From Actinoallomurus sp040655075 (GTDB lineage: Bacteria; Actinomycetota; Actinomycetes; Streptosporangiales; Streptosporangiaceae), in the NCBI RefSeq assembly GCF_040655075.1, contig NZ_JBFAJC010000027.1, forward strand, positions 68,924 to 132,923: a stretch of DNA of 64,000 nucleotides, written 5' to 3'. The position numbers and the translations under genes were made by a program. The notes under the pieces are model-generated. The model ran no database searches. It had not been told where the DNA came from and saw only the letters and a program-made list of their open reading frames with translations. The first letter of the stretch is position 1. Each line of letters starts with the position of its first letter. Below are positions 16,749 to 25,299 of this stretch, in pieces.

Positions 16749-17950
16749 TCACCCGCTGAATCGGACCGGCATCTCCTTGATGCCGTTGATGAAGTTCGAC
16801 CGGAGACGGCGCGGCTCCCCGGCGAGGGCGATGTCCGGGAGCCGCTCGGCGAGCGTCTCGAACAGCGCCCGCAGCTCCAGACGTGCCAGGTGGGAGCCCA
16901 GGCAGAAGTGCGGGCCGCCGCCCCCGAAGCCGATGTGCGGGTTCGGGTCCCGGCCGATGTCGAACTCGTACGGGTCGGGGAAGACGCCCTCGTCCCTGTT
17001 GGCCGAGGCGTAGAACACCACGACCTTGTCGCCCTCGCGGATCTCCCGCCCGCCCAGCTCGGTGTCCCGCATCGCCGTGCGCTTGAACATGTTGACCGGG
17101 CTGACCCAGCGCACGATCTCGTCGGCGGCCGTACGCGCCAGGTCGCCGCCGTTCCGGCGGTCCTCGACCAGGCGCCGCCACTGGTCGGGGTGCTCGAAGA
17201 AGGCCAGCATGCCGCCCGACCCTGCGTTGCGGGTGGTCTCGTTGCCGGCGACGATCAGCAGCATCATGAACAGGTCGAACTCGTCGACCGTGAGCTCCTC
17301 GCCGTCGTGCGGGCGCAGCAGCGTCGTGACGATGTCGTCCCGGGGCTCCTTCCGGCGCCGTTCCGCCAGTTCGTTGGCGTAGGCGTACAGCTCGGTCGCG
17401 GCGGCGCCCTCTTCCTCCTCCGTCGAGCGCAGATCCGGTCGTCCTCGCCGATCAGGCGGTTCGACCACTCGAAGATCTTCTCCCGGTCCTCCACCGGCGC
17501 GCCGATGAGCTCGCAGATCACGTACAGCGGCAGAGGAGCGGAGAGGTCGTGCACGAAGTCGGCCTCGCCCCGGCCCGCGACCTCGTCGATGAGGCTCCGG
17601 CAGATCTCGCGGACGTGGTCTTCGAGCCGCCCGATGGTGCGCGGGGTGAACCCCTTGTTGACGATGCTCCGCTTGCGGGTGTGCTCCGGCGGGTCCTGGT
17701 TGAGCATCATCATCCGGTTCATCACGAGATGCTCGTCGGTCGGCTCGTAGAACAGCGCGAGCCTGCGGTACGAGGAGAAGATTTCGGGGTGGCGGGAGAC
17801 GTGCACCACGTCGTCGTAGCGGGTGACCGCCCAGAAGTCCGGGTCACCGGAGTGCCGGTGGACGGGGTCGTGGTGGCGTAGCCGGTGGAACTGGTCGTGC
17901 GGGATGCCGCCGCTCGCGTACCGGTCGGGGTCGACCAGGTCGATGTCCAT
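16749..17950 (-). pseudogene. Cytochrome P450 with a single-base frameshift (CYP125/142-like)
   Basis: Two overlapping frames together make one complete P450 of about 400 residues. The first (from 17950) gives MDIDLVDPDRYASGG to SNRLIGEDD; the second resumes at PDLRSTEEEEG and contains AGNETTRN of the I helix and the heme loop FGGGGPHFCLG. The break is at about 17435-17440, where inserting one G in the plus-strand ccggtc restores DDPDLRST, as in the intact paralogue downstream in coordinate (18944-20164). Start has GGAGG 7 bp upstream. It lies 13 bp after the SDR gene in the same operon. A real mutation or a sequencing error are both possible. Confidence 0.85.
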
Positions 17951-17963
17951 TCACGGACCTCCG

Positions 17964-18851
17964 TCACAGTTCGGCTGTCTTGAATCCTCCGGCGGGAAGC
18001 TCGGTCAGCGCCTCGGCGAGCGCTTCGGCGGTCGAGCCCGTCACCCGCGCCGCCACCGTGGGCGGCGCCATGACCGAGACGGTGCCGCCGTACACGACGA
18101 ACACCTGACCGGTCACGTCCTCGGCGGCGGGCGAGGCGAGGTAGGCCACCAGCGGCGAGACGTGCTCCGGGCCCAGCGGGTCGGGGCCGTCCCCGGGCGG
18201 CGGGCCGAACACCCCGGCCGTCATCGCCGTACGGGCGCGCGGGCAGATCGCGTTGGCGCGCACGCCGTAGCGCCCGCACGACTGGGCGATGGCGACCGTG
18301 AGCGCGGCGATGCCGCCCTTGGCCGCCGCGTAGTTCGGCTGGCCGGGCGAGCCGAGCAGGAACGCCTCGGACGCGGTGTTGACGATCCGGGCGTAGATCG
18401 GGCCGCCCTGTTCCTTCGACCGGGCCCGCCAGTACGTCGTCGCGTGGCGGGCCATCACGAAGTGGCCCTTGAGGTGGACCCCCACGACGGCGTCCCACTC
18501 CGCCTCGGACATGTTGAAGACCATGCGGTCGCGGGTGATGCCCGCGTTGTTGACCAGGACGTCGAAGGTCCCGTACGCCTCCAGCGCCGTCTTCAGCAGC
18601 GCCTCGCCGGTCGCCCAGTCCGCGACGTCGCCCTCGGCGATCACCGCTTCGGCGCTTTCCCGGCGGACAAGCTCGGCGGTCCGGCGGACGGCCTCGCCCG
18701 GCAGGTCGTTGAGGACCAGCCGAGCTCCGCGGCGGGCGAACTCGAGCGCGTGCGCGCGGCCGAGTCCGTTACCGGCACCGGTGATCGCGACGACCCGGCC
18801 CTCGAGTGATACGTCGTTCCCGTGGGAGTTCTCGTCGGACGAGACGGCCAT
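17964..18851 (-). CDS. Short-chain dehydrogenase/reductase of a steroid-catabolic type
   Basis: The 295-residue enzyme has the NAD-binding motif TGAGNGLGRAHALEFARRG (residues 24-42), LNDLPG, NNAG (in DVLVNNAGITRDRM) and the catalytic pair YAAAK. An extended C-terminus of about 60 residues follows. The layout resembles hydroxysteroid or 3-hydroxyacyl-CoA dehydrogenases acting on steroid side chains (ChsB1-like). The ATG follows AAGGAG at 5 bp. It sits between the two P450 genes, with a KstR-type palindrome about 80 bp upstream. The oxidised substrate is inferred from context only. Confidence 0.88.
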   Translation of the reverse strand: MAVSSDENSHGNDVSLEGRVVAITGAGNGLGRAHALEFARRGARLVLNDLPGEAVRRTAELVRRESAEAVIAEGDVADWATGEALLKTALEAYGTFDVLVNNAGITRDRMVFNMSEAEWDAVVGVHLKGHFVMARHATTYWRARSKEQGGPIYARIVNTASEAFLLGSPGQPNYAAAKGGIAALTVAIAQSCGRYGVRANAICPRARTAMTAGVFGPPPGDGPDPLGPEHVSPLVAYLASPAAEDVTGQVFVVYGGTVSVMAPPTVAARVTGSTAEALAEALTELPAGGFKTAEL

Positions 18852-18932
18852 GCGGCTCCTTCCACCGGACGACGGCATGTCAACCGCCCGGGTGGCCTTC
18901 CGGATGGCTGACATGCCGTGTCCCAATATAAG

Positions 18933-18946
18933 TGAAACCTGTTCTA
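18933..18946. promoter_or_regulatory. KstR-type operator before the SDR/P450 genes
   Basis: TGAAACCTGTTCTA fits the published KstR pattern TNNAACNNGTTNNA at all fixed positions. It overlaps the last codon of the upstream P450 gene and lies 82 bp before the SDR start, so the SDR and second P450 may have their own KstR-controlled promoter. Confidence 0.7.
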
Positions 18947-20164
18947 GACGCGCGGTTTGGACGGGGTGAATCGGACCGGAAGTTCCTTGATGCCGTTGAT
19001 GAAGTTCGACCGCAGCCGGCTGACCTCGCCCGCCTGCTCGATGTCCGGCATCCGCTCCAGGAGCACCTCGAACAGCACGGTCAGCTCGAGCCGGGCGAGG
19101 TGCGTGCCGAGGCAGAAGTGCGGGCCGCCGCCGCCGAAGCCGATGTGCGGGTTCGGGTCGCGGCCGACGTCGAAGGTGTACGGGTCCTCGAAGACGTCCT
19201 CGTCGCGGTTGGCCGACGGGTAGAAGATGACGACCTTGTCGCCTTCCTTGATCTGCCGCCCGCGCAGCTCGGTGTCGCACATCGCCGTCCGCCGGAACAG
19301 GTTGACGGGGCTGACCCAGCGCACGATCTCGTCGGCGGTCGTCTTGATCAGGCCCCGGTTGGCCAGCAGCCGCCGCCACTGGCCGGGGTGCTGGAAGAAG
19401 GTCAGCATGCCGCCGGACGCGCCGTTCCGCGTGGTCTCGTTGCCCGCCATGATCAGCAGGAGGATGAACATCGCGAACTCGTCCGCGCTGAGCACCCGGC
19501 CGTCGGCGTCGGGCTGCAGCAGCTTGGTGGCGATGTCGTCGCCCGGGTGCTTCCGGTGGTACGCCGCCAGATCGTGGGCGTAGCCGAGGATCTCCGCCGA
19601 GACGTCGCGCGCGTGCTCGGCCGAGGTGCCGTAGTCCGGGTCGTCGAAGCCGATCAGGGCGTTGGACAGGTCGAACAGCCTGTTCCGGTCCTCCACGGGC
19701 GCGCCGATGAGCTCGCAGATGACGTGCAGCGGGAACGGCGCGGAGATGTCGCGCACGAAGCACGCCTCGCCGCGCTCGACCACGTCGTCGATGAGCTGAT
19801 GGCTGACGTCGCGGATGTGCTCCTCGAGTTGTTTGATCATCCGCGGTGTGAAGCCCTTGTTGACGTAACTCCGCTGCTTGGTGTGCTGCGGCGGGTCCAT
19901 GAAGAGCATCATCAGCCGGTACAGCGCGATGTCGTCGTCGGTGAACTCGTCGAACATCGATGTGCGCGCATGTGAGGAGAACAGCTCCGGGTGGCGGGAG
20001 ACGTGGACCACGTCGTCGTACTTGGTCACCGCCCAGAAGCCGGGGGAGTCCTCGTTCGGGTCCTCGTGCCAGTAGACCGGCGCCTCCCGCCGGAGCCGGC
20101 GGAAGCCTTCGTCCGGAAAGCCCCCTTGCTCGTACAAATCCGGCGAAATGATGTCGATCCGCAT
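18944..20164 (-). CDS. Cytochrome P450 (CYP125/CYP142-like, steroid side-chain hydroxylase candidate)
   Basis: This intact 406-residue P450 has the I-helix motif AGNETTRN, the EIVRWVSP region around the K-helix and the heme loop FGGGGPHFCLG with the cysteine ligand. AGNETTRN and the overall layout match the CYP124/125/142 group, which oxidises the terminal carbon of sterol side chains. It needs external ferredoxin and reductase, which are not in the window. The start ATG follows GAGGAG. A KstR-type palindrome lies 28 bp upstream. It is a close paralogue of the frameshifted P450 in the same operon. Confidence 0.9.
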   Translation of the reverse strand: MRIDIISPDLYEQGGFPDEGFRRLRREAPVYWHEDPNEDSPGFWAVTKYDDVVHVSRHPELFSSHARTSMFDEFTDDDIALYRLMMLFMDPPQHTKQRSYVNKGFTPRMIKQLEEHIRDVSHQLIDDVVERGEACFVRDISAPFPLHVICELIGAPVEDRNRLFDLSNALIGFDDPDYGTSAEHARDVSAEILGYAHDLAAYHRKHPGDDIATKLLQPDADGRVLSADEFAMFILLLIMAGNETTRNGASGGMLTFFQHPGQWRRLLANRGLIKTTADEIVRWVSPVNLFRRTAMCDTELRGRQIKEGDKVVIFYPSANRDEDVFEDPYTFDVGRDPNPHIGFGGGGPHFCLGTHLARLELTVLFEVLLERMPDIEQAGEVSRLRSNFINGIKELPVRFTPSKPRV

Positions 20165-20191
20165 CGGCGCTCCTCAGGAGGCGGCTGGCTC

Positions 20192-20205
20192 TGAAACACG
20201 TTCTA
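20192..20205. promoter_or_regulatory. KstR-type operator before the P450 gene
   Basis: TGAAACACGTTCTA matches TNNAACNNGTTNNA at every fixed position and is 28 bp upstream of the P450 start, in promoter position. The rest of the 284-bp gap to the thiolase gene shows no other feature. Confidence 0.75.
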
Positions 20206-20448
20206 AACCAAGCGCTCGCTCGGGTCAAGATGAAGGAGGTCGCAGGGGGCGTGGCGCGCGTCTCATCAGCGCAACGTGGCCGACTCGTCACAGATGTTCG
20301 GGGCCCGTAAATGAGGTTCGGGGCGGCGGCGGACGAGCGTGAACCGCGCCGGGCGAAGAGGCGCCGGGACGGCCGCGAGGGCGGCGCGGTGGGGCCGGTG
20401 AGGAGGGCGGGTGCGGTTCGGAACGCGAGAGACGGGGCGGGGCGCGTC

Positions 20449-21645
20449 TCAGACGCGTTCGAGGATCGTGGCGGTGGACAGCGCTCCGCCCGCGCACATC
20501 GTGACCAGAGCCGTGGAGGCGTCGCGGCGCTCCAGTTCGTGGAGGGCCGTGGTGATGAGGCGGGCCCCGGTGGCGCCGACCGGATGGCCGAGGGCGATGG
20601 CGCCGCCGTTGACGTTCACTCGGTCCAGGTCCGGCTCGTGGACCGACGCCCAGGACAGGACCACGGACGCGAACGCCTCGTTCACCTCGAACAGGTCGAT
20701 GTCCCGCATGGACATGCCCGCCGAGGCGAGGACCGTGGACGTCGCCTGGACCGGGCCGTCGAGGTGGTAGTACGGCTCGGCGCCGACGAGCGCCTGGGCC
20801 CGGATCCGCGCGCGAGGCCGCAGGCCGTTCGCCCGCGCCCGTTCCTCGGACATCACCAGCACGGCCGCCGCGCCGTCGGAGATCTGCGAGGACGTTCCCG
20901 CCGTGTGCAGCCCGTCCCCGGCGGCCGACCGCAGCCTCGACAGGCCGTCGAGTGTGGTCTCGCGCAGCCCCTGGTCGCGGGTGACGGTGCGGACCTCGCC
21001 GGTCGGCGCGCCGCCGTCGTCGAGCACCGGCGCCTCGAGCGGCGCGATCTCGCGCTCGAACCGGCCGTCCGCCTGGGCCTTGGCCGCCAGCTGCTGGGAG
21101 CGCAGGCCGAAGGCGTCGAGGTCGGCGCGGGTCAGGCCGCGGCGCGCGGCGATGCGCTCGGCGGCGGTGAACTGGTCCGGCAGGTCGATCGACCAGTCGT
21201 CCGGGCGGGAGCGGGCGTACGGGTGCCGGCCCCCGGTCTCCTCGCAGGGGCCCGTGCTCGCGACGTTCGCGCCGAGGGGTGCGCGGCTCATCACCTCGAC
21301 GCCGCAGCCGATCGCGGCCTCGACGACGCCGGCGTGGATGAGGGCGGCGGCCAGGTGGACGGCCTGCTGGCTCGACCCGCACTGGGCGTCGAGCGTCGTG
21401 ACGCCGGCCTGGTAGGGGAGTCCGGCATAGAGCCAGGCGTGGCGCCCGACGTGCCCGCCCTGCTCACCCGCCTGGGTGACGCAGCCTGCGAACACCTGGC
21501 CGATTTCGGCCGGGTCGATCCCGGCGCGCTCGACGGCGGCGCGCTGGGCGTGGGCCAGCACGGCCTGGGGTTTGAGTCCGGCGAGCCATCCGCGGCGCCT
21601 GCCGATCGGTGTGCGTACGGCTTCCACGATGACCGGCGAGCCCAT
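20449..21645 (-). CDS. fadA5: Acetyl-CoA acyltransferase (FadA5-like thiolase)
   Basis: The 398-residue thiolase has the nucleophile Cys89 in DAQCGSSQQ, VNEAFASV with the active-site His region following GHPVGATG, and a C-terminal CAGGALS motif with the second cysteine. Length and sequence style fit the FadA5 group, which cleaves acetyl-CoA from 3-ketoacyl-CoA in cholesterol side-chain beta-oxidation. The start has GGAGG upstream and a KstR-type palindrome 35 bp before it. In Mycobacterium tuberculosis fadA5 also lies beside cyp125. Assignment to the steroid substrate rests on this context. Confidence 0.85.
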   Translation of the reverse strand: MGSPVIVEAVRTPIGRRRGWLAGLKPQAVLAHAQRAAVERAGIDPAEIGQVFAGCVTQAGEQGGHVGRHAWLYAGLPYQAGVTTLDAQCGSSQQAVHLAAALIHAGVVEAAIGCGVEVMSRAPLGANVASTGPCEETGGRHPYARSRPDDWSIDLPDQFTAAERIAARRGLTRADLDAFGLRSQQLAAKAQADGRFEREIAPLEAPVLDDGGAPTGEVRTVTRDQGLRETTLDGLSRLRSAAGDGLHTAGTSSQISDGAAAVLVMSEERARANGLRPRARIRAQALVGAEPYYHLDGPVQATSTVLASAGMSMRDIDLFEVNEAFASVVLSWASVHEPDLDRVNVNGGAIALGHPVGATGARLITTALHELERRDASTALVTMCAGGALSTATILERV

Positions 21646-21679
21646 TTGGCCTCCTGCGGTAACGACGCTTCGCCGAAAC

Positions 21680-21693
21680 TATAACCCGTTCTA
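21680..21693. promoter_or_regulatory. KstR-type operator before the thiolase gene
   Basis: TATAACCCGTTCTA matches TNNAACNNGTTNNA at all fixed positions and is 35 bp upstream of the thiolase start. Confidence 0.75.
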
Positions 21694-21850
21694 AGACGGG
21701 ATCTGCAAGCCTGCCCGCACCTTTCGATGTCGGAGAGAACTTGTTCCTGTTCGGTTTCGAGTCGGGGAGCGCGGCCGCGGAGGCCGGTGTGGTGGCCCAT
21801 CCGTGACCCCCGGCCGAGGGTGCCCGGGCGGGGGTGTTGTGTGAGGTCGG

Positions 21851-22090
21851 TCAGGCGATGAGCGTGTCGAAGTCGCCGGCCTTGGCGCCCTGGATCAGGG
21901 CCTCGATCTCCGTTCTCGTGTAGACCAGCGCGGGTCCGGACGGGTGCCGGGAGTTTCTGACGGCGACACTCCCGTCGGGGAGTTGCGCCAGCTCGACGCA
22001 GTTACCCTGCGAGTTGCTCCGGTGGCTCTTCTGCCACCGCACGTCGGCCAGATCCGTGGCGGGGATGCCGTTATAGGCCCGGTACTGCAT
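21851..22090 (-). CDS. DUF397 protein
   Basis: This 79-residue protein has the DUF397 pattern: WQKSHRSNSQGNCVELAQLPDG (seen as KSHRSNSQGNCVEL), then VAVRNSRHPSGPALVYT and a C-terminal acidic end. DUF397 proteins are small partners encoded next to WhiJ-like Xre regulators in actinomycetes and are thought to modulate them. The ATG directly follows the stop of the HTH gene (TGAATG), so the two are made together. Confidence 0.92.
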   Translation of the reverse strand: MQYRAYNGIPATDLADVRWQKSHRSNSQGNCVELAQLPDGSVAVRNSRHPSGPALVYTRTEIEALIQGAKAGDFDTLIA

Positions 22091-22957
22091 TCATGTCTCC
22101 TGGAGAATCCTGCTGAGGATCTCGGCGGTGTTGTCCGGAGGCGCGCTGACCACACAGAGGCGTTCCATGGCCTCCATGTAGGCGTCGACGTCGTCGCGTC
22201 TGTCCAGGTACAGCGCACTGGTCAGTTGCTCGACGTAGACCACGTCCGGCAGGTCCGATTCGGGAAACCGCAGAATGGTGAACGCCCCGGCCTCGGCGGT
22301 ATGACCGCCGACCCGGAACGGCAGCACCTGGAGAATGACGTTCGGCAGCTTCGTCGCCTCGATGAGGCGCTCGATCTGGCCGCGCATCACTTCTCGTCCC
22401 CCGATCGGGCGTCGCAACGCCGCCTCGTCCACGACCGCCCACAGTCGGGGTCCGTCCCCTCGGGTGAGCAGCTTCTGACGAGTTATCCGCAGGCTGACCC
22501 TCTGCTCGATCTCTTCTGGAGGCGCGGCCGAGTTGCCCAGGGCGATGACGGCGCGGGCGTATTCCTCGGTCTGTAGCAGACCGGGGATGAACTGGACCTC
22601 GTAGGTACGGATCAGCGCAGCCGCCTCTTCCAGCCCCACATAGGTCTCGAACCAGCCCGGCAGAACGTCCCCGTACCTGTGCCACCAGCCAGGAGTGTTG
22701 GCGTCCTGGGCCAGGGCGAGAAGGGTCTCCCGGTCTCGCTCGTCCATGACGCCGTAGAGGGTGAGCAGGTCGGCCACGTCGCGCTCCTTGAAGCCCACCC
22801 GGCCCAATTCCAGGCGGCTCATCTTGGAGCCGGAGGCCCGGATGGCGTATCCGGCCTCCTCGCGCGTGATGCCCTGCCGCTCCCGCAACCGGCGCAGCTG
22901 AGCACCGAGGAGCCGGCGAAGAACGGTCGGTCCTCCGGCGGGCTGCGTCGTGTCCAC
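22091..22957 (-). CDS. Xre-family HTH regulator with DUF5753 domain (WhiJ-like)
   Basis: The 288-residue protein has an N-terminal helix-turn-helix (about 10-65, LRRLRERQGITREEAGYAI to KMSRLELGR) and a C-terminal DUF5753 domain (from FETYVGLEEAA, with FIPGLLQTEEYARAV and later LPDVVYVEQLTSALYL). The GTG at 22957 is preferred because GGAGG lies 5 bp before it; two ATGs just upstream have no such site. It is coupled to the DUF397 gene and divergent from an anti-sigma-type ATPase gene, the usual three-gene module. A palindrome in the gap is a likely operator. Confidence 0.92.
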   Translation of the reverse strand: MDTTQPAGGPTVLRRLLGAQLRRLRERQGITREEAGYAIRASGSKMSRLELGRVGFKERDVADLLTLYGVMDERDRETLLALAQDANTPGWWHRYGDVLPGWFETYVGLEEAAALIRTYEVQFIPGLLQTEEYARAVIALGNSAAPPEEIEQRVSLRITRQKLLTRGDGPRLWAVVDEAALRRPIGGREVMRGQIERLIEATKLPNVILQVLPFRVGGHTAEAGAFTILRFPESDLPDVVYVEQLTSALYLDRRDDVDAYMEAMERLCVVSAPPDNTAEILSRILQET

Positions 22958-23046
22958 CCCTACCTCCATGAGCATCGGTCAGCGCACAGTCTGCCACTCC
23001 CTTCCGTCTATGTCAGAGCTTGCACGATCGTCTGCACGTGCATCGG

Positions 23047-23064
23047 GCCTTGCATCTGCAAGGC
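23047..23064. promoter_or_regulatory. Palindromic operator in the divergent gap
   Basis: GCCTTGCA-TC-TGCAAGGC is an 18-bp sequence with 8-bp perfect arms. Related TTGCACG and TGCACG half-sites precede it (around 23023-23042). It lies between the HTH regulator and the ATPase gene and is a good candidate for the regulator's binding site. Confidence 0.6.
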
Positions 23065-23120
23065 ATGTCGAGCAGGATAGCGCGCGAGGCACGCGGATCA
23101 CTGCTTCCCAGAGGATCGCG

Positions 23121-23657
23121 ATGACAGCACACGGAGCGCGCTGGATGACTGGTGAGAGAGTCGACGAAGCGCATGCGTGGCTGTGGTCGGCGATCGCGAG
23201 GGGTGAACCCTGGGCCGACCGCGCCCTGTCCGCCATGAGTCTCGAAGCGAACGCGATCACGCTTGACCTCGCCGCAGTGCCCGAATGCGTCCGGGAAGCT
23301 CGGGATTTCGCGCGTAAGGGACTGGCGGGCTGGGGCCTGGCAGCCATGTACGACGACGTCGGGCTCGTCGTCTCCGAACTCGTCACCAACGCCCTGCGGC
23401 ACGCCGTCAGAGGGGCGGCCCGTTCCTTCGGCGACACGCCGATCACCCTCGGCCTCGTGCGCGCCGACGGCCGGTTGACGTGCGCGGTCGCCGATCCCAG
23501 CGATGAGGTGCCGACCCAGGGGGAGGCCGACTTCATCTCGCAGAGCGGGCGCGGCCTCTATCTCGTCGACGCGTTCAGCGACTCCTGGAACTGGACGCCG
23601 CTGTACGGCCAGGGAAAGGTCGTCTGGGCGATCTTCACCATCAGGCGCGGGTACTGA
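23121..23657 (+). CDS. RsbW-like ATP-binding protein (anti-sigma regulatory type)
   Basis: This 178-residue protein carries the HATPase_c_2 domain of serine-kinase anti-sigma factors: LVVSELVTNALRHAV is the N-box (about residues 88-102), AVADPSDEVP the second and SGRGLYLVDAFSDSW the G-box region. It would act in the cytoplasm by binding or phosphorylating a partner; none is identified. The ATG at 23121 has GAGGAT upstream. It completes the HTH/DUF397/ATPase module and is transcribed away from it. Confidence 0.85.
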   Translation: MTAHGARWMTGERVDEAHAWLWSAIARGEPWADRALSAMSLEANAITLDLAAVPECVREARDFARKGLAGWGLAAMYDDVGLVVSELVTNALRHAVRGAARSFGDTPITLGLVRADGRLTCAVADPSDEVPTQGEADFISQSGRGLYLVDAFSDSWNWTPLYGQGKVVWAIFTIRRGY

Positions 23658-23690
23658 CCGGCTCAGGCGCTTCCACCCCCACGCTCCCGC

Positions 23691-23957
23691 TCACAGCAGT
23701 ACCGCGCCGGCGATCGCGATCACCAGGCAGGTGCCGACCGCGAGAACGCCCTGAACGCGCGACATCGATGGCGGTACGTCCGTGCGCAGCAGCCGCCGCC
23801 TGCGGTACGCGACGACCGTCAGGGTCACCGGGGCGAGCAGAGCCACCGCCCCGACCGGAAAAGCAATCTTGAAGGCGAGCAGGCCGACCGCCCAGCAGGA
23901 CAGCGTCGTGCGCAGCCATGCGAGTTCCGTTCGCTGGGCCTGCAGGCCGGAGCTCAC
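23691..23957 (-). CDS. DUF202 membrane protein
   Basis: The 88-residue protein starts with the DUF202 motif QAQRTELAWLRTTLS, then two or three membrane segments. DUF202 proteins are small inner-membrane proteins of unknown role. The GTG start overlaps the stop of the preceding DUF202 gene (GTGA), so the two paralogues are coupled and may form a heteromer. Confidence 0.85.
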   Translation of the reverse strand: MSSGLQAQRTELAWLRTTLSCWAVGLLAFKIAFPVGAVALLAPVTLTVVAYRRRRLLRTDVPPSMSRVQGVLAVGTCLVIAIAGAVLL

Positions 23958-24301
23958 CGGGTCACGATCCCGCTCACCAGCGTGAGGGCGAACAGGATCG
24001 CCACGCCCGCCGTCAGGACGGCGGGAAGCGGGTCACGCGGCAGGCACACGCCCAGCCGCATGGCCTCCTGCGCCCGCCGCCACCGGACGTAGGCGATCGG
24101 CGCGATCAGAACGCTCAAGGCGATCGCGCCCAGTCCGATCTCGCGGTGCCAGGCCGGAAGCACCACGCCGTGGATGCCGCCGGCCAGCGGTATGCCGAGC
24201 GCGGCCAGCCCGAAGGACGTCCGCACCCAGGCCAGCAGGGTCCGTTCGTTGGCGAGCGAGAACCGGTAGTCGGGCTCGTGCCCGGGTTCGTCGTCCGACA
24301 T
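23954..24301 (-). CDS. DUF202 membrane protein (YidH-like)
   Basis: This 115-residue protein has the family motif FSLANERTLLAWVRTSFG near residue 15, followed by three membrane segments. ATG 24301 is chosen because AGGAGG lies directly before it; a GTG 12 bp upstream falls inside that ribosome site. It is the first gene of a two-gene DUF202 unit, divergent from the unit encoding the large P-type ATPase. Confidence 0.87.
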   Translation of the reverse strand: MSDDEPGHEPDYRFSLANERTLLAWVRTSFGLAALGIPLAGGIHGVVLPAWHREIGLGAIALSVLIAPIAYVRWRRAQEAMRLGVCLPRDPLPAVLTAGVAILFALTLVSGIVTR

Positions 24302-24585
24302 GTTCCTCCTCACGACAGCCGAACTCCTTCACGAGAGTCGATGATGCACGTACCCGCTGTCCGGGCTCGCCGCAGGCCTCCACGCGACGGCGCACCGGCG
24401 TGCTTCCCCGACCCCGACTCGGAACGAGTCTGGCGTTTGGGGCAAATCGCCTGAACTTGCCTTCCGTATGACCTCGACCAGGGAAAAGGTCTGTCCGGAT
24501 CTCCTCTTGTGGGCTTGTGTCGAGGCCTTCTGCGGAGCAACGTGGACCTTCGAGAGCGGAAACGGTGTTCCGGCACGAGCGGGGG

Positions 24586-25281
24586 ATGGTCGGCATGGCC
24601 GTGCAGAAGAAAGCCACGAAAGCGAAGCCCGCGTCGTCGAGAACGACGAAGCGGACGACGGCCGCCGCCAGAGGCGGCCGATCGGAGACCACGACCCGGA
24701 CGTCGCGGGGTGCGGAGCACGGGGCGAAGGTCCCGGTACCCGTGGTCATGCCGCGCGTGAAGGTCATGAAGGTCCCTGTACCCGGGGTCTCCTACGTCGG
24801 CGACGCCGGAAAGGCCGCCGCCTCCCACCTGCCGCCCGCGGAACGGCTGGCGTTCTACGGGGGTCTGGGTGCCGCGGCGATCTTCGGGATCATCGACTGG
24901 CCGGTGGCCGCCGCCGTCGGCCTCGGCACCATAGTGGCACGCCGTGCCTTCGGTGGCCGACGCGGAGCGGCCCGGCCCAGCCGAGCCGCGCGGGAACCGG
25001 CCGCCGGAGAGACGGCGGGCGAGCCGGCCGCCACGAGGCGGACGGCGGCGAGCAGGAGCCGGACCACGACCAGGGGCCGGACGACCGCCGGCAGGTCGAC
25101 CACGAGCAGGACCGCCGCGAGCAGGTCGACCACCGGCAGGACGACCGCCGGCCGGTCGACGACAGGCCGGACGGCCGCGAGCAGGACCGCGACGGCGAGC
25201 CAGGGTACGACGGCGAGTCAGGGCCAGTCCGGCGGGTCGTCCAGCGCGACCGGCCGGTCGAGGGCGACCCAGGGCGCATGA
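24586..25281 (+). CDS. Basic, repeat-tailed membrane-associated protein upstream of a P-type ATPase
   Basis: The product has about 231 residues and was not matched to a family. The N-terminus is Lys/Thr/Arg-rich (KKATKAKPASSRTTKR). The middle has a conserved-looking region (VPVPGVSYVGDAGKAA, then LPPAERLAFYGGLGAAAIFG) with a hydrophobic segment that may span the membrane. The last 90 residues are low-complexity repeats of TTGRTTAGRSTTGRTAASR type, strongly basic. Starts at 24586 or 24595 are both possible. It ends 18 bp before the P-type ATPase gene and is probably cotranscribed with it, so a role with that pump is likely. Confidence 0.65.
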   Translation: MVGMAVQKKATKAKPASSRTTKRTTAAARGGRSETTTRTSRGAEHGAKVPVPVVMPRVKVMKVPVPGVSYVGDAGKAAASHLPPAERLAFYGGLGAAAIFGIIDWPVAAAVGLGTIVARRAFGGRRGAARPSRAAREPAAGETAGEPAATRRTAASRSRTTTRGRTTAGRSTTSRTAASRSTTGRTTAGRSTTGRTAASRTATASQGTTASQGQSGGSSSATGRSRATQGA

Positions 25282-25299
25282 CGGCCGGGCCCCTGACCG

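Noticed and set aside
25080..25260. Direct repeats that might be a CRISPR array
   Set aside because: The repeats are in-frame, imperfect Thr/Arg/Ser codons of a coding region, with no unique spacers.
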